From positions 2,232,001 through 2,296,000 of the forward strand of contig NZ_CP019449.1 in the NCBI RefSeq assembly GCF_001984035.1: 64,000 nt of DNA. Reading direction: 5' to 3'. Origin of the DNA: Sphingopyxis sp. QXT-31 (GTDB lineage: Bacteria > Pseudomonadota > Alphaproteobacteria > Sphingomonadales > Sphingomonadaceae). The notes beneath the pieces are model-generated. The model had not been told where the DNA came from, did not search any database, and worked only from the letters and a program-made list of their open reading frames with translations. Shown here piece after piece: positions 29,830 through 39,134 of the stretch. A program made the translations under genes and the position numbers. Every line of letters begins with the position of its first letter. Within the stretch, counting starts at the first letter, position 1.

Positions 29830-30681
29830 ATGTCGCCGCCCCCCGTCCCGCTTTTCTCCGCCACACGCCTGCGCGCCCAGCGCGACCGCCTCGCGAAACT
29901 GGCGCCGGGCGCAGATTTCCTCGCGCCGATCATCGCCGAAAGCCTCACCGACCGGCTGGCGATGGTCACGCGCAGCTTCCCGCGCGCGCTGCTGATCGGC
30001 GGACACGACCCAGCGCTCGCGGCGCATCTGCGCGCTGCGGGCAGCGACGTGACGATTCTCGAGGCCGGGACCCGCCTCGCGGCGACCACGGGCGCGCTGG
30101 TCGGCGAAGCCGATGCGATCGACCTGCCCTTCGAAAGCTTCGACCTGATCCTCTGGCCCGGCGGGCTCGACAGCGTCAACGACGTACCCGGCGCGCTGGT
30201 GCGGCTGCGCGCGCTGCTCGCGCCCGACGGATTGCTGCTCGGCAGCTTCGTCGGCGACGGCAGCCTCGCGAAGCTGCGCCGCGCGGTGATGGCCGACGGG
30301 GTGCGCTCGATCGCGCGCCTGCATCCGCAGATCGATCTCGCGGCGATGGGCAATCTGCTCCAGCGCACCGGCTTCTCGCTGCCCGTGGTCGATGTCGAGG
30401 CGCTGAGCGTGCGCTACGGCGACTGGTTCGCGCTCGTCCGCGACCTACGCGCCGCAGGGCTGGCGAGCCGGCTCGCCGCCGCGCCGCCGCCGCTCACGCG
30501 CGAAGAGGTCGCCCATATCGCGCTCGCCTTTGCGGCGCAGGCCGACCCCGACGGCCGCGTCGCCGAAACCTTCCGCCTGATCCATTTCAGCGGCTGGGCG
30601 CCGCACCCCGACCAGCCGCGCCCCGCGCGGCGCGGCAGCGGGACAGCGTCATTGGCCGACGCACTCAAACCAAATGGCTAG
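29830..30681 (+). CDS. SAM-dependent methyltransferase, BioC/NDUFAF5-like
   Basis: 283-residue class I methyltransferase. Features are RLAMVTRSFPRALLIGGHDP (motif I region), DAIDLPFESFDLILWPGGLDSVNDVPGAL (post-I), and a C-terminal HFSGWAPHPDQPRPARRGSG tail. That tail is typical of the alphaproteobacterial relatives of the mitochondrial complex I assembly factor NDUFAF5, which hydroxylates or modifies a subunit. The exact substrate here is unknown. A GTG 11 codons upstream is an alternative start. It converges on mutT with overlapping stops (CTAG). Confidence 0.82.
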   Translation: MSPPPVPLFSATRLRAQRDRLAKLAPGADFLAPIIAESLTDRLAMVTRSFPRALLIGGHDPALAAHLRAAGSDVTILEAGTRLAATTGALVGEADAIDLPFESFDLILWPGGLDSVNDVPGALVRLRALLAPDGLLLGSFVGDGSLAKLRRAVMADGVRSIARLHPQIDLAAMGNLLQRTGFSLPVVDVEALSVRYGDWFALVRDLRAAGLASRLAAAPPPLTREEVAHIALAFAAQADPDGRVAETFRLIHFSGWAPHPDQPRPARRGSGTASLADALKPNG

Positions 30682-31106
30682 AGCAAAGCCTCGAGCAGCC
30701 CGATCAGCGGCCGGTCGGCCGGGGGCATGTCGAGCGCATAGAGTTCGACGGGACGCACCCAGCGCAGCGCCGTCGCGTGCCGCGCCTCCGGCACGCCTTT
30801 CCATTTGCGCAGCGCATAGACAAGCAGCAGCAGATGCCGTTCGCCCAGCGGCTCGCTCGCAAAACAGGCGGGAGCGAGGCACGCATGGTCGACCTCGATC
30901 CCCAGTTCCTCGGCGAGCTCGCGGATCAGCGCCGCCTCGGGCGTCTCGCCCGGCTCCAGCTTGCCGCCGGGGAACTCCCACAGCCCGGCCATCGACGTGC
31001 CCGGCGGCCGCTGCTGGACAAGCACCCGGCCGTCGCGATCGACCATCGCCGCGGCGACCACAATGAGACAGTTTTCGGCGGCTTTTAACGAGGCAGGTGA
31101 GGACAA
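30678..31106 (-). CDS. mutT: 8-oxo-dGTP pyrophosphatase, NUDIX family
   Basis: Cleans 8-oxo-dGTP from the nucleotide pool. It is a 142-residue NUDIX hydrolase with the box GGKLEPGETPEAALIRELAEELGI at residues about 47-70, preceded by RPPGTSMAGLWEFPG as in MutT. The start is TTG at 31106; a later ATG (MVDRDGRV) would cut a beta strand. It diverges from the first pilin gene. Confidence 0.9.
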   Translation of the reverse strand: MSSPASLKAAENCLIVVAAAMVDRDGRVLVQQRPPGTSMAGLWEFPGGKLEPGETPEAALIRELAEELGIEVDHACLAPACFASEPLGERHLLLLVYALRKWKGVPEARHATALRWVRPVELYALDMPPADRPLIGLLEALL

Positions 31107-31315
31107 ATTGTTAACCCTGATATGCGAAATCCATAGGCCTCGGGAACTCTAGGACCAGAATCCCCGAATTGCACGGCCAAGGTTTGAATTGCATTTCGTT
31201 CAGGGCAAAGGCGCGACGCGGCACGGACCAGTGACCGCCCGCACCGCATAAAAGCCACGAACAAAGGGCTTTGCGGTTCAGGGACAATGATCCTGTCAAA
31301 GGCAGGGGCAGGGAC

Positions 31316-31486
31316 ATGACACATATCGTGGAGCTGATGCGGTCGACCAGAGCCGCCACAGCTGTCGAATATGGGCTGATACTCGCATTGATCTTCGTGG
31401 CCGCCAGCGTCGCGATGACCAACGTCGGCAAATCGGCCAGCTCCATGTGGAACAACGTCGCGACGAAAAGTACGTCTGTCCTGTAA
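31316..31486 (+). CDS. Flp/Fap-type pilin, divergent copy
   Basis: 56-residue Flp pilin candidate. The hydrophobic segment EYGLILALIFVAASVAM follows a short basic leader ending in TRAATAV. The residue at the prepilin cleavage position before ATAVEY is Ala, not the usual Gly. The C-terminus (SMWNNVATKSTSVL) is unlike the second pilin. An AGGGGCAGGGAC stretch upstream may serve as ribosome site. No tad/cpa assembly genes are present in the window, so it must depend on a distant locus if functional. Confidence 0.8.
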   Translation: MTHIVELMRSTRAATAVEYGLILALIFVAASVAMTNVGKSASSMWNNVATKSTSVL

Positions 31487-31612
31487 CGGGACTCATCGAA
31501 AAATCCGGCGCGCCGCCACATTAAGAATTTCAAAACCAATAGCGCTTAGAACCGTCCCTGTTGACCAAGACCAGAGTGTCAACCGGGCAAGTGACTTGTT
31601 AGGAGACCAGAC

Positions 31613-31771
31613 ATGAAGTTCATCAAAAAGTTCATTCGCGACAACAAAGCCGCCACCGCCATCGAATATGGCCTGATCGCCGCTCTGATCGCCGTTGCCG
31701 GCATCACCGCGATGACCTCGGTTGGTAAGGGCGTGAGCAACACGTTCAACAACGTCAACGCCAAGCTCTAA
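31613..31771 (+). CDS. Flp/Fap-type pilin, main copy
   Basis: 52-residue Flp pilin: MKFIKKFIRDNKAATAI leader, then EYGLIAALIAVAGITAM and a short NTFNNVNAKL tail. An AGGAG eight bases upstream of the ATG and a strong terminator just downstream mark it as a well-expressed short transcript. As in the first copy the position before ATAIEY is Ala. Major subunit of the Flp adhesive pilus; export and processing need TadV-type peptidase and Tad genes elsewhere. Confidence 0.9.
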   Translation: MKFIKKFIRDNKAATAIEYGLIAALIAVAGITAMTSVGKGVSNTFNNVNAKL

Positions 31772-31815
31772 GCTTCGCGTCGGCGCCCGGTTTTTCCGGG
31801 TACCAATGAGCAGAG

Positions 31816-31850
31816 ATGGGGCGGTGGGTTTCCACCGCCCCATTTTCTTT
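31816..31850 (+). terminator. Rho-independent terminator of the pilin gene
   Basis: A 12-bp perfect stem (ATGGGGCGGTGG with CCACCGCCCCAT), four-base loop GTTT, then TTTTCTTT. It lies 45 bases after the second pilin stop. Confidence 0.9.
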
Positions 31851-31880
31851 GCGCGAGCAACGCGCCGCTGCTCCGGCTTT

Positions 31881-31907
31881 CGCCAGCCGCGAACTCAGCG
31901 GCTGGCG
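31881..31907. repeat. Perfect 10-bp inverted repeat over the protease stop codon
   Basis: CGCCAGCCGC and GCGGCTGGCG flank a seven-base loop that contains the TGA of the M48 protease gene (31895-31897). There is no U-tract on either side, so it is not a standard intrinsic terminator. It may be an mRNA 3'-end stabiliser or part of a Rho-dependent end. Confidence 0.5.
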
Positions 31908-33409
31908 TAGACCACGATCTTGACCTTCTGCCCCGGGGTGAGCCGGCTCGTCGAATTCAGCCGGTTGAGCACCTGGAATCGCTCGGTCTGGTAATTGCTG
32001 TACGCCATGCGCCGCGCCAGCGTCGCCACGGTGTCGCCGCGCGCGACGGTCACCACGTCGATCCGCCGCGGCTTGATCGCCGCCGCCTCGGCGCTGCTCA
32101 GTCGCCGCACGCTGCCAAACATCGAGTTGAACGCCGATCCGCCGCCGGCCTTGGTCAGCGCGACGAAGTGAAAGGCGCTGGTCCGCGAAAATTCATAGGC
32201 GAAGACGGTAACATCGACCGCGCCCGACTGGGTGTTCGCGCGCGCGGTCGATGTATAGGCCGGAATGCCGTTCACCGTGGTGCGCTGAATGCTGCTGGGG
32301 CTGAGCGCCGTATTGCCCGCGACCGACTTAAACGCCGCGGCGACATAGGCGTTCATGTCGCCATTATAGGCGGCGGTCGTGAACTGTGCCTGCCCGCCGC
32401 TGCCGCTCACCGACACCGCGGTCGTGCCGTTCTGCATCCCGTAGCCGCTCGGCACCGCGAATTTCAGCCGCAGGTCGGGATGCAGGAACTCATTGCCCTC
32501 GACGACGCCCTGCGCGGGATCGTCGCCATAGAGCACGCCGTCGACCGACGCGTAAAAGGCATCGGCGTTGCGCACGCCGCCGGCACCGGCGCGCGCCGCC
32601 AGCGTCTGGGCGTTGCGCACGCGCGACGCGGGGTCGGGGTGAGTGCTCGCCCATTCGGGCAGCGAACGCGCGTCGCCGCCCGACAATCGCGCTTCGAGGC
32701 TGGTCTGGTTGGCGAGGCTCGCGAGCACAGTCGACAGCGCCTTCGGGTCGTAACCCGCGCTCTTCAGATATTGCACGCCCAGCTGGTCCGCTTCCAGCTC
32801 CTGGCTGCGCGAGAAGCCCAAAGTCGCGAGCTGTGCGACCTTCATCGCATTATTCTGCAGCAATCCGCCCAGTCCACCAAGCAATCCGCCATTGTCGCCG
32901 ATCGCGCCGCCGAGCACCCCCGCAAGCACGCCGAGAACGGCGTTGCGCGTCGCCGCCGACTGGCGCTTCTTGCTGTGCTGCGCGGCGACATGGCCGACTT
33001 CGTGGCCGAGCACGCCGGCCAGTTCCGCCTCGTCGTTCATCAGCGCCATCAGCTGGCGCGTGACATAGACATAGCCGCCGGGGATCGCGAAGGCATTGTT
33101 CACCGGCGAATTGAGCAGGGTGACGGTGAAGTCGGAGCGCGCGTTGGACAGCCGCGACTGGACCGCGATATTTTGCCCGACGCGCGCGACATAGGCGGCC
33201 TGCGGCCCCGTATAGGTGCCACCGAATTCCTGGACCAACTCGGGATGCGCCTCGGCGCCCTGCTTGCGTTCGCTCGCGGTGATCGCGGTCGCGGTCTTGA
33301 TCGTCTTGGTCTTGCCCTTGGTCTGGGCCTCGGCGCTGGTGCCGATGCCGCCGGCGCCCACCGCGGCGGCGAGGCAAATCGCCAATGCTGTCGTCATTTT
33401 CCGGGCCAT
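31895..33409 (-). CDS. M48 family metalloprotease, BepA-like, with C-terminal LysM-like segment
   Basis: 504-residue secreted Zn-protease thought to act in periplasmic outer-membrane quality control. Signal peptide ends near SAEAQ. The zinc motif HEVGHVAAQH is followed by the third ligand Glu in ELEADQLGVQYL. A beta-rich middle domain comes next, and the last about 55 residues (VVTVARGDTVATLARRMA to LTPGQKVKIVV) resemble a LysM peptidoglycan-binding domain. The ATG at 33409 has GGGAG upstream; a longer frame to 33466 lacks a signal peptide at its start. Confidence 0.88.
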   Translation of the reverse strand: MARKMTTALAICLAAAVGAGGIGTSAEAQTKGKTKTIKTATAITASERKQGAEAHPELVQEFGGTYTGPQAAYVARVGQNIAVQSRLSNARSDFTVTLLNSPVNNAFAIPGGYVYVTRQLMALMNDEAELAGVLGHEVGHVAAQHSKKRQSAATRNAVLGVLAGVLGGAIGDNGGLLGGLGGLLQNNAMKVAQLATLGFSRSQELEADQLGVQYLKSAGYDPKALSTVLASLANQTSLEARLSGGDARSLPEWASTHPDPASRVRNAQTLAARAGAGGVRNADAFYASVDGVLYGDDPAQGVVEGNEFLHPDLRLKFAVPSGYGMQNGTTAVSVSGSGGQAQFTTAAYNGDMNAYVAAAFKSVAGNTALSPSSIQRTTVNGIPAYTSTARANTQSGAVDVTVFAYEFSRTSAFHFVALTKAGGGSAFNSMFGSVRRLSSAEAAAIKPRRIDVVTVARGDTVATLARRMAYSNYQTERFQVLNRLNSTSRLTPGQKVKIVVYASR

Positions 33410-33538
33410 TATCGCGCTCCCTTTGGTCCTGTTTGGCTTGCCATAGCCTATATCGGCGCACGACAAGACCCGCGATGAACATCTTGCTCAGCGGATTGTC
33501 AGGGAGAACGTCGATCCCGCGATCGGGTTCCGCTGGGC

Positions 33539-34486
33539 TCAGGCCCGGCCCATGGCGAGGAATTTCTCCTCGCGCGCGGCGAGGATCGTGTCGCGCGGCA
33601 GCCCCGCCAGCGCGTCCAATTCCTGCGCGATCGCGTCGCCCAGCGCCCTGATCGCGATCTCGGGCGCACGGTGCGCGCCGCCCACGGGTTCGGGGACGAT
33701 GCGGTCGATGACCTTGAGCGCCAGCAGGTCATCGGGCGTCATCTTCATCGCCGCGGCCGCATCGGCGGCCTTGTCGGCGGTGCGCCACAGGATCGACGCA
33801 CAGCCCTCGGGCGAGATCACCGAATAGACGGCATGTTCGAACATCAAGACGCGGTTCGCTGCGGCGATCGCGATCGCGCCGCCCGATCCGCCCTCGCCGA
33901 CGATCGTCGCGACCATCGGCACGCCCAGTGCGAGGCATTGTTCGGTCGAGCGCGCGATCGCCTCGGCCTGCCCGCGCTCCTCGGCCTGGATGCCCGGGAA
34001 GGCGCCCGACGTGTCGACCAGCGACACCACCGGCAGCCCGAAGCGGTCGGCAAGCTGCATCAGGCGGATCGCCTTGCGATAGCCTTCGGGCTTCGCCATG
34101 CCGAAATTATGCTTCATCCGCGACGGGATATCGTCGCCCTTTTCGTGTCCGATGACCATCACGCGGCGCCCGCGAAAGCGCGCCAGCCCGCCGAGGATCG
34201 CCTGGTCGTCACCGAAATTGCGGTCGCCGGCCAGCGGCATCCAGTCGTCGAACAGCCCCGCGACATAATGTTTGAAATGCGGCCGGTCGGGATGCCGCGC
34301 GACCTGCGTCTTCTGCCACGGCGTAAGCTTGGCATAGATGTCGCGCAGCATCTTCGAGGATTTGTCCTCGAGCCGCGCGATGTCATTGTCGATGTTGAGC
34401 GACGGATCGTCGCCCATTTCGCGCAATTCGGCAATCTGGCGATCGAGCGCCGCGACCTGTTTTTCGAAGTCCAGAAAGGCTGTCAT
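33539..34486 (-). CDS. accA: Acetyl-CoA carboxylase carboxyltransferase subunit alpha
   Basis: Transfers the carboxyl group from biotin to acetyl-CoA, first step of fatty acid synthesis, as an alpha2beta2 complex with AccD. The 315-residue product has DRNFGDDQAILGGLARF, VIGHEKGDD, VDTSGAFPG and EGGSGGAIAI as in all AccA proteins. ATG start at 34486. It follows xerD by 11 bases and is the last gene of orphan-xerD-accA, the gene order seen in many sphingomonads. Confidence 0.97.
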   Translation of the reverse strand: MTAFLDFEKQVAALDRQIAELREMGDDPSLNIDNDIARLEDKSSKMLRDIYAKLTPWQKTQVARHPDRPHFKHYVAGLFDDWMPLAGDRNFGDDQAILGGLARFRGRRVMVIGHEKGDDIPSRMKHNFGMAKPEGYRKAIRLMQLADRFGLPVVSLVDTSGAFPGIQAEERGQAEAIARSTEQCLALGVPMVATIVGEGGSGGAIAIAAANRVLMFEHAVYSVISPEGCASILWRTADKAADAAAAMKMTPDDLLALKVIDRIVPEPVGGAHRAPEIAIRALGDAIAQELDALAGLPRDTILAAREEKFLAMGRA

Positions 34487-34497
34487 GGGGGACGTCG

Positions 34498-35427
34498 CTA
34501 GGCCGATGGCGGCGTCAGGTCAACGTCCGCCGGCGTCGGGACCATGTGCGCCAGCGGATGCCGCCGGTTGACCAGCTCGACCAGCCGCCGGCTGTCGACA
34601 TGCGTGTAAATCTCGGTCGTCGCGATATCGGCGTGGCCGAGCATCAGCTGCAATGCGCGGAGATCGGCGCCGCCTTCGAGCAGGTGCGTCGCAAAGGCGT
34701 GGCGCAGCACATGCGGGCTCACCGCCGCGGGATCCAGGCCCGCGCGCGCCGCCAGTTCGCGCAGCATCTGGAACAACCGCACGCGCGAGACATGGCTCTT
34801 GCCCGACGGGAACAGCCAGGGCGACCCGTCGGCGACCAGCGGCAGCCAGCGATCGAGCGCCTCGCGCGCGCGCTCCGACAAAGGCGCCAGCCTCTCTTTG
34901 TCGCCCTTGCCGCGGATGATCAGATATTGGCGCTCGCCCGCGACCGCACGGCGCGGCAGTCCGACGAGTTCGCTCGCGCGCAGCCCCGATCCATAGAGCA
35001 GCTCGAGCAGCAGCAGCATCCGCACCGCGCTCGCCGGCGGCGCCTCGCCCGCAGCTTCCTCGCCCGCCTGCGCGAACAATCGCTCGACATCGTCGTGCGT
35101 CAGGATGCGCGGCAGCGGCCGGCGCGTCGCCGGGCGCGCAAGCGGCTGCGCGGGGTCGTCCGCCCGCTCGCCTTCGTCGCGGAGGAAGGCGTAGAACTGC
35201 CGCAGCGCCGACAGCTTGCGCGCCGCGCTGCTCGCCGCAAGCAATTGATATCCGGCCATGACCTGCCGCAGTGCCGCGGTGTCGGCGCCCTCCAGCCCCG
35301 CGGGCACCATCGCCGCCGCCTGCTCGAGGTCGCGGCGATACGCCAAAAGCGTGTTGCGCGCCGCGCCGCGCTCGGCGGCCATCATTTCGAGGAACCGGTC
35401 GATCAGCGCGGCGTCGCCGTCTTGCAC
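34498..35427 (-). CDS. xerD: Site-specific tyrosine recombinase XerD-like
   Basis: Resolves chromosome dimers at dif with XerC. 309 residues: an N-terminal SAM-like core-binding domain (about 1-90) and the catalytic domain. The active-site set is visible: Arg in GSGLRASEL, Lys in RGKGDKER, HVLRHAFATH (His-x2-Arg), the His in MLGHADIATT, and nucleophile Tyr in TEIYTHV. The start is GTG, one base after the upstream stop. It is housekeeping, not an integrase of a mobile element, judging by its accA neighbour. Confidence 0.92.
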   Translation of the reverse strand: MQDGDAALIDRFLEMMAAERGAARNTLLAYRRDLEQAAAMVPAGLEGADTAALRQVMAGYQLLAASSAARKLSALRQFYAFLRDEGERADDPAQPLARPATRRPLPRILTHDDVERLFAQAGEEAAGEAPPASAVRMLLLLELLYGSGLRASELVGLPRRAVAGERQYLIIRGKGDKERLAPLSERAREALDRWLPLVADGSPWLFPSGKSHVSRVRLFQMLRELAARAGLDPAAVSPHVLRHAFATHLLEGGADLRALQLMLGHADIATTEIYTHVDSRRLVELVNRRHPLAHMVPTPADVDLTPPSA

Positions 35428-35428
35428 C

Positions 35429-37237
35429 TCAAACCCGAACCAGCGCCTCGGCCGCGATCATCCGCGCCTCCGACGGCAGCCCGACTTCGCGCAGCGCGCG
35501 CACGATATGATAGAGGTGATAGGGCGGCATCTTCGACCAGTCGCCCTGCATCCCCGTCGCCGCGAGCAGCGCAACCATGCCCGGCTCGCGCCGCGCCGCG
35601 GCGTCCGAAATCGCCCGCGTCCAGCGCGTCTGCTTGCCAAGGTCGACGCCGAGGTCGCTCGCCGCCGACGCCGCCTCGCCGGGCTCGATCCGCCCGAGCC
35701 CCGCGAGTCCGGCGAGCAACAGCTTCGAACGCAGCGCGCCGGGGCTGCCGTCCTCGCCCGCGAAATTCGACACCGCACCGGCCGTCGTGCCACTCAGCGC
35801 ACGCGGCGATCCGACTGCGAGCACACCCCAGGCGCGGCTGCCGACGTTGACCGACGGCACCCAATCGATCGCGCGATTGTCATACCCGCCCGCGAGCATC
35901 GATCCGATCAGCTGCCAGGGATCTTCGTCCACCGCGGTACCCACAGGCAGCGCCGCGGCGGCGCGCGACGTCGCGATCAGCGCGGCATAGCGGTCGATGT
36001 CGCCCGTGCCGCGGCCCCACAGCCCCTGCATCGCGGCATAGCGCGCGGTCGCCGTCTCGCCGCCAAAGGCGTTCTGCAGCAGATCGGTCTGCGCGGTCAG
36101 CGTCTCGGGCGGCTCCTCGGCGCTCGCGGCGGCGCTCAGGAGCGAGACATAGGCTTCGCTCGACAGCACGCCGCGCGCGGCGGCGTCGGGCGCGGCGGCG
36201 ACGCGGTCGTTCATCTCGCTCATCGGCGCGAGCACGGTCCACGCGCGCATGGCGGGCGTCTCGCTGTTCCGCAGTTCAGCGGGGATCGGCGTCGCGGTCG
36301 CGGTCGCCATGCCGAAGCGCCAGCTGGTCAGCCGGTCGACCTTGTCCCACTGGATCGTGATCGAGCGTCCGCCCGCGATGCTCGCGCCCAGCACGCGCTC
36401 GGCGAGCAAAATGTCGAAAGCGGCGACCTTGCCGCTCGACCGCACTCGGCTCATCGCCCAGCTTGCCGGGCCGGCTTCGCCCGACAGCCCGGCGCAGATG
36501 CCGGCGGCGAGCCGCCAGCTATGCTGGTCGCCATGCGCGAGACCGCCGGGGACATAGGGGCAGAGGCCCGCCGGATCGGCATTCGCTAGAAACACCTGTT
36601 GCGCGATCTGCACCAAGCGCGGGCTCGCGCGGTCGTAATCGACCGACTGCACAATCGTGCGCGCGACATTCGCCTCGCCCATGCGCAGCAGCAGCCCGGC
36701 GCGGTCGGCGGCGAGGTCGGCACCGTTAATCGTCGCGGGCGTGTCGATCGCCGAGGCGAGCGAGCGGCGCAGCAGGATCGATCCCCAGCGCGAGGCGATC
36801 GGCCCGCGCGTCGCGCGCATCAGCGCCGCGGCATATTGGCCGCGCACCCCGAAAGCGTCGGGCGCCAGCCCGCCGGTCTCGGGCGTCAGCGGCCCGATAC
36901 GCGTCAGCAAGCGCCGCGCGCCCGGCGGCAGGTCATATTTCAGCGTTCCGGGCTCGACCTCCTCGCCCTCTTCGAGCGTCTCGTCTTCGGCCGCGGCGCC
37001 GGTGGTCGGCACCACCGCGGGCGGGGCAACGCCGGTCGCGGTCGGGGCCGGGGTCACCGAAGGCGTCGGCGTACCCGGCCGCGGCGCAGGCGCCGGCGTC
37101 GGGGCGGGAGACGGCGCGGGCGTCCCGAAACCTTCGGGCAGCAGCGATTCCTGCGCCAGCGCGGGCAGCACCAGCGCCGCCGCGATCGCCGAGCCCGACA
37201 GCCCGAGCGCCAGCGTCCAACCCTTGCTCTTCCTCAC
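35429..37237 (-). CDS. Conserved hypothetical secreted protein with Pro-rich segment
   Basis: 602 residues, not assigned to a family. A signal peptide (about 1-29) is followed by a Pro/Ala/Thr-rich low-complexity linker (about 36-75), an acidic patch ([11 protein letters not shown]) and a long alpha-helical Ala-rich region to the end, possibly helical repeats. Three cysteines occur close together in the middle, in LCPYVPGG and ICAGL. It sits one base upstream of xerD and 108 bases from aroK on the other strand, and is probably periplasmic. Function is unknown. Confidence 0.7.
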   Translation of the reverse strand: MRKSKGWTLALGLSGSAIAAALVLPALAQESLLPEGFGTPAPSPAPTPAPAPRPGTPTPSVTPAPTATGVAPPAVVPTTGAAAEDETLEEGEEVEPGTLKYDLPPGARRLLTRIGPLTPETGGLAPDAFGVRGQYAAALMRATRGPIASRWGSILLRRSLASAIDTPATINGADLAADRAGLLLRMGEANVARTIVQSVDYDRASPRLVQIAQQVFLANADPAGLCPYVPGGLAHGDQHSWRLAAGICAGLSGEAGPASWAMSRVRSSGKVAAFDILLAERVLGASIAGGRSITIQWDKVDRLTSWRFGMATATATPIPAELRNSETPAMRAWTVLAPMSEMNDRVAAAPDAAARGVLSSEAYVSLLSAAASAEEPPETLTAQTDLLQNAFGGETATARYAAMQGLWGRGTGDIDRYAALIATSRAAAALPVGTAVDEDPWQLIGSMLAGGYDNRAIDWVPSVNVGSRAWGVLAVGSPRALSGTTAGAVSNFAGEDGSPGALRSKLLLAGLAGLGRIEPGEAASAASDLGVDLGKQTRWTRAISDAAARREPGMVALLAATGMQGDWSKMPPYHLYHIVRALREVGLPSEARMIAAEALVRV

Positions 37238-37345
37238 CGCGCGCCCTCGCCAAATCCGTCGATCACAAACACCTCATGCCCAATATTTGCGCGCCGCAGC
37301 AAAACCATTGTCCCGCGCGCCGCGGGCGGTATAGCCGCGCCCAGC

Positions 37346-37921
37346 ATGACGGGAAACCCGAAAAGCCCGGCCGGATCGACATCCGGGCCCGCAGCCGCCG
37401 ATATCCGCGCGCGGCCGATCGTGCTCGTCGGGCTGATGGGATCGGGCAAGTCGACCGTCGGCCGCCGCCTTGCGCAGCGGCTCGGCATGCGCTTCGTCGA
37501 CGCCGACGACGAGATCGAGCGCGCCGCGGGCATGAACATCTCGGAGATTTTCGCGCGCTTCGGCGAGGGGCATTTCCGCGACGGCGAGCGCCGCGTGATC
37601 GCGCGGCTGCTCACCGGCAAGCCGCTCGTGCTCGCGACCGGCGGCGGCGCCTTCATGAACGACGAGACGCGCGCGCTGATCAAGGACGCCAGCCTGTCGA
37701 TCTGGCTCGACGCCGACATCCCGACGCTCGTCGAGCGCGTCGCGCGCCGGAGCCACCGCCCGCTGCTCAAGGGCCGCGACCCCGGCGAAGTGCTCCGCGA
37801 CCTCGCCGCGGTGCGCAACCCCGTCTATGCCGAGGCGCATATCCGCGTCAGCTCGGCGTCGAGCCCGCACGAACATACGGTGCGCGCCATCATGGAGGCT
37901 CTCTCGACATGGAACGCCTGA
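37346..37921 (+). CDS. aroK: Shikimate kinase
   Basis: Phosphorylates shikimate with ATP, fifth step of the shikimate pathway. 191 residues with Walker [12 protein letters not shown] (about 29-39), the shikimate-binding [15 protein letters not shown] and LATGGGAF, and an adenine-binding RNPVYAEA. The long frame extending upstream is antisense to the orphan gene and not coding. Its 3' end overlaps the aroB start by 13 bases. Confidence 0.96.
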   Translation: MTGNPKSPAGSTSGPAAADIRARPIVLVGLMGSGKSTVGRRLAQRLGMRFVDADDEIERAAGMNISEIFARFGEGHFRDGERRVIARLLTGKPLVLATGGGAFMNDETRALIKDASLSIWLDADIPTLVERVARRSHRPLLKGRDPGEVLRDLAAVRNPVYAEAHIRVSSASSPHEHTVRAIMEALSTWNA

Positions 37922-39012
37922 CCGTCGACCTCGGCAGCCGCAGCTATCCCATATTGATCGGTGACGGCCTGCTCGACGAGATCGGCACGCATGTCGCGCC
38001 GCTGCTGAAGCGCCCGCGCACGATGATCGTCACCGACGAGCATGTCGCGCCGCATTATCTCGCCGCGGTCGAGGCCTCACTGGCCGCCGCGGGCATCGCG
38101 CACAGCGCGCTCGTCCTACCCGCAGGCGAAGGCACCAAAGGCTGGGACGGCCTCGCGCGCCTCACTGAGTGGTTGATCGGCGAAGGCGTTGAGCGCAGCG
38201 ACCATGTCATCGCGCTCGGCGGCGGCGTGACCGGCGACCTCGTCGGTTTCGCGTGCAGCATCGTCAAGCGCGGCTGCGCCTTCGTCCAGGTACCAACCAC
38301 CCTGCTCGCGCAGGTCGACAGCAGCGTCGGCGGCAAGACCGCGATCAACGTGCCCGCGGGCAAGAATTTGATCGGCGCCTTCCACCAACCCGCGCTCGTG
38401 CTGATTGACCCGACCACCCTCGCCACCCTGCCGCGCCGCGAGCTCGGTGCGGGCTATGCCGAGGTCGTCAAATATGGCCTGATCGACGATGCGGCCTTCT
38501 TCGCCTGGTGCGAGGCCCATGGCGCCGCGCTGCTCGCAGGCGACAGCGCAGCGCGCCACAGGGCGATCGCGCATAGCGTCGCGGCGAAAGCGCGCATCGT
38601 CGCCGCCGACGAGCGCGAGACGCAGGACGTGCGCGCGCTCCTCAACCTCGGCCACAGCTTCGGCCACGCGCTCGAGGCCGAAACCGGCTATTCGGACCGC
38701 CTCCTCCACGGCGAGGCCGTCGCCGCGGGCATGGTCCTCGCGCATGAATTTTCAGCCGCCAACGGCCTTTGCCCGCCCGAAGAGGCTGCGCGCGTCCGCG
38801 ACCATCTCGCGAGCGTCGATCTCCCCCACAGCCTTGCCAGCGCGGGCATCAACACCGGCGGCGCCGAACTCGCAGCCCACATGGCGCACGACAAGAAGGT
38901 CCGCGCGGGCAAGCTGCCGCTGATCCTGACGCGCGGCATCGGGCAAAGCTTCGTGACCGACGAATATGGGCTGGATAAGGTCGCGGCGTTTCTCGACGGC
39001 GCGCGCAGCTAA
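37909..39012 (+). CDS. aroB: 3-dehydroquinate synthase
   Basis: NAD- and Zn-dependent cyclisation of DAHP to 3-dehydroquinate. 367 residues with [12 protein letters not shown], the [20 protein letters not shown] block, zinc ligand region [11 protein letters not shown] and HGEAV. The ATG at 37909 overlaps the aroK end by 13 bases in another frame, giving translational coupling as in many bacteria. Confidence 0.97.
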   Translation: MERLTVDLGSRSYPILIGDGLLDEIGTHVAPLLKRPRTMIVTDEHVAPHYLAAVEASLAAAGIAHSALVLPAGEGTKGWDGLARLTEWLIGEGVERSDHVIALGGGVTGDLVGFACSIVKRGCAFVQVPTTLLAQVDSSVGGKTAINVPAGKNLIGAFHQPALVLIDPTTLATLPRRELGAGYAEVVKYGLIDDAAFFAWCEAHGAALLAGDSAARHRAIAHSVAAKARIVAADERETQDVRALLNLGHSFGHALEAETGYSDRLLHGEAVAAGMVLAHEFSAANGLCPPEEAARVRDHLASVDLPHSLASAGINTGGAELAAHMAHDKKVRAGKLPLILTRGIGQSFVTDEYGLDKVAAFLDGARS

Positions 39013-39134
39013 AGTTTCGCGCCCGATATTTTTGATATGCTTTGGTCCAGTAGACAGCCGGACCATCGCCACCCACATCCCCTGCATAGCTTGCTTCCCC
39101 GCCGCTCTCCCGCGCGCGATTATGGAGATTTGCC

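Noticed and set aside
29785..29832. Imperfect inverted repeat between comF and the methyltransferase
   Set aside because: CATGTGCCGCTTGTG and CACAAGCGCCGCATG are only partly complementary and overlap the methyltransferase start; too weak to call an operator.
34498..35427. Tyrosine recombinase as mobile-element integrase
   Set aside because: Length, motif set and xerD-accA context are those of the chromosomal XerD; no attachment sites nearby.
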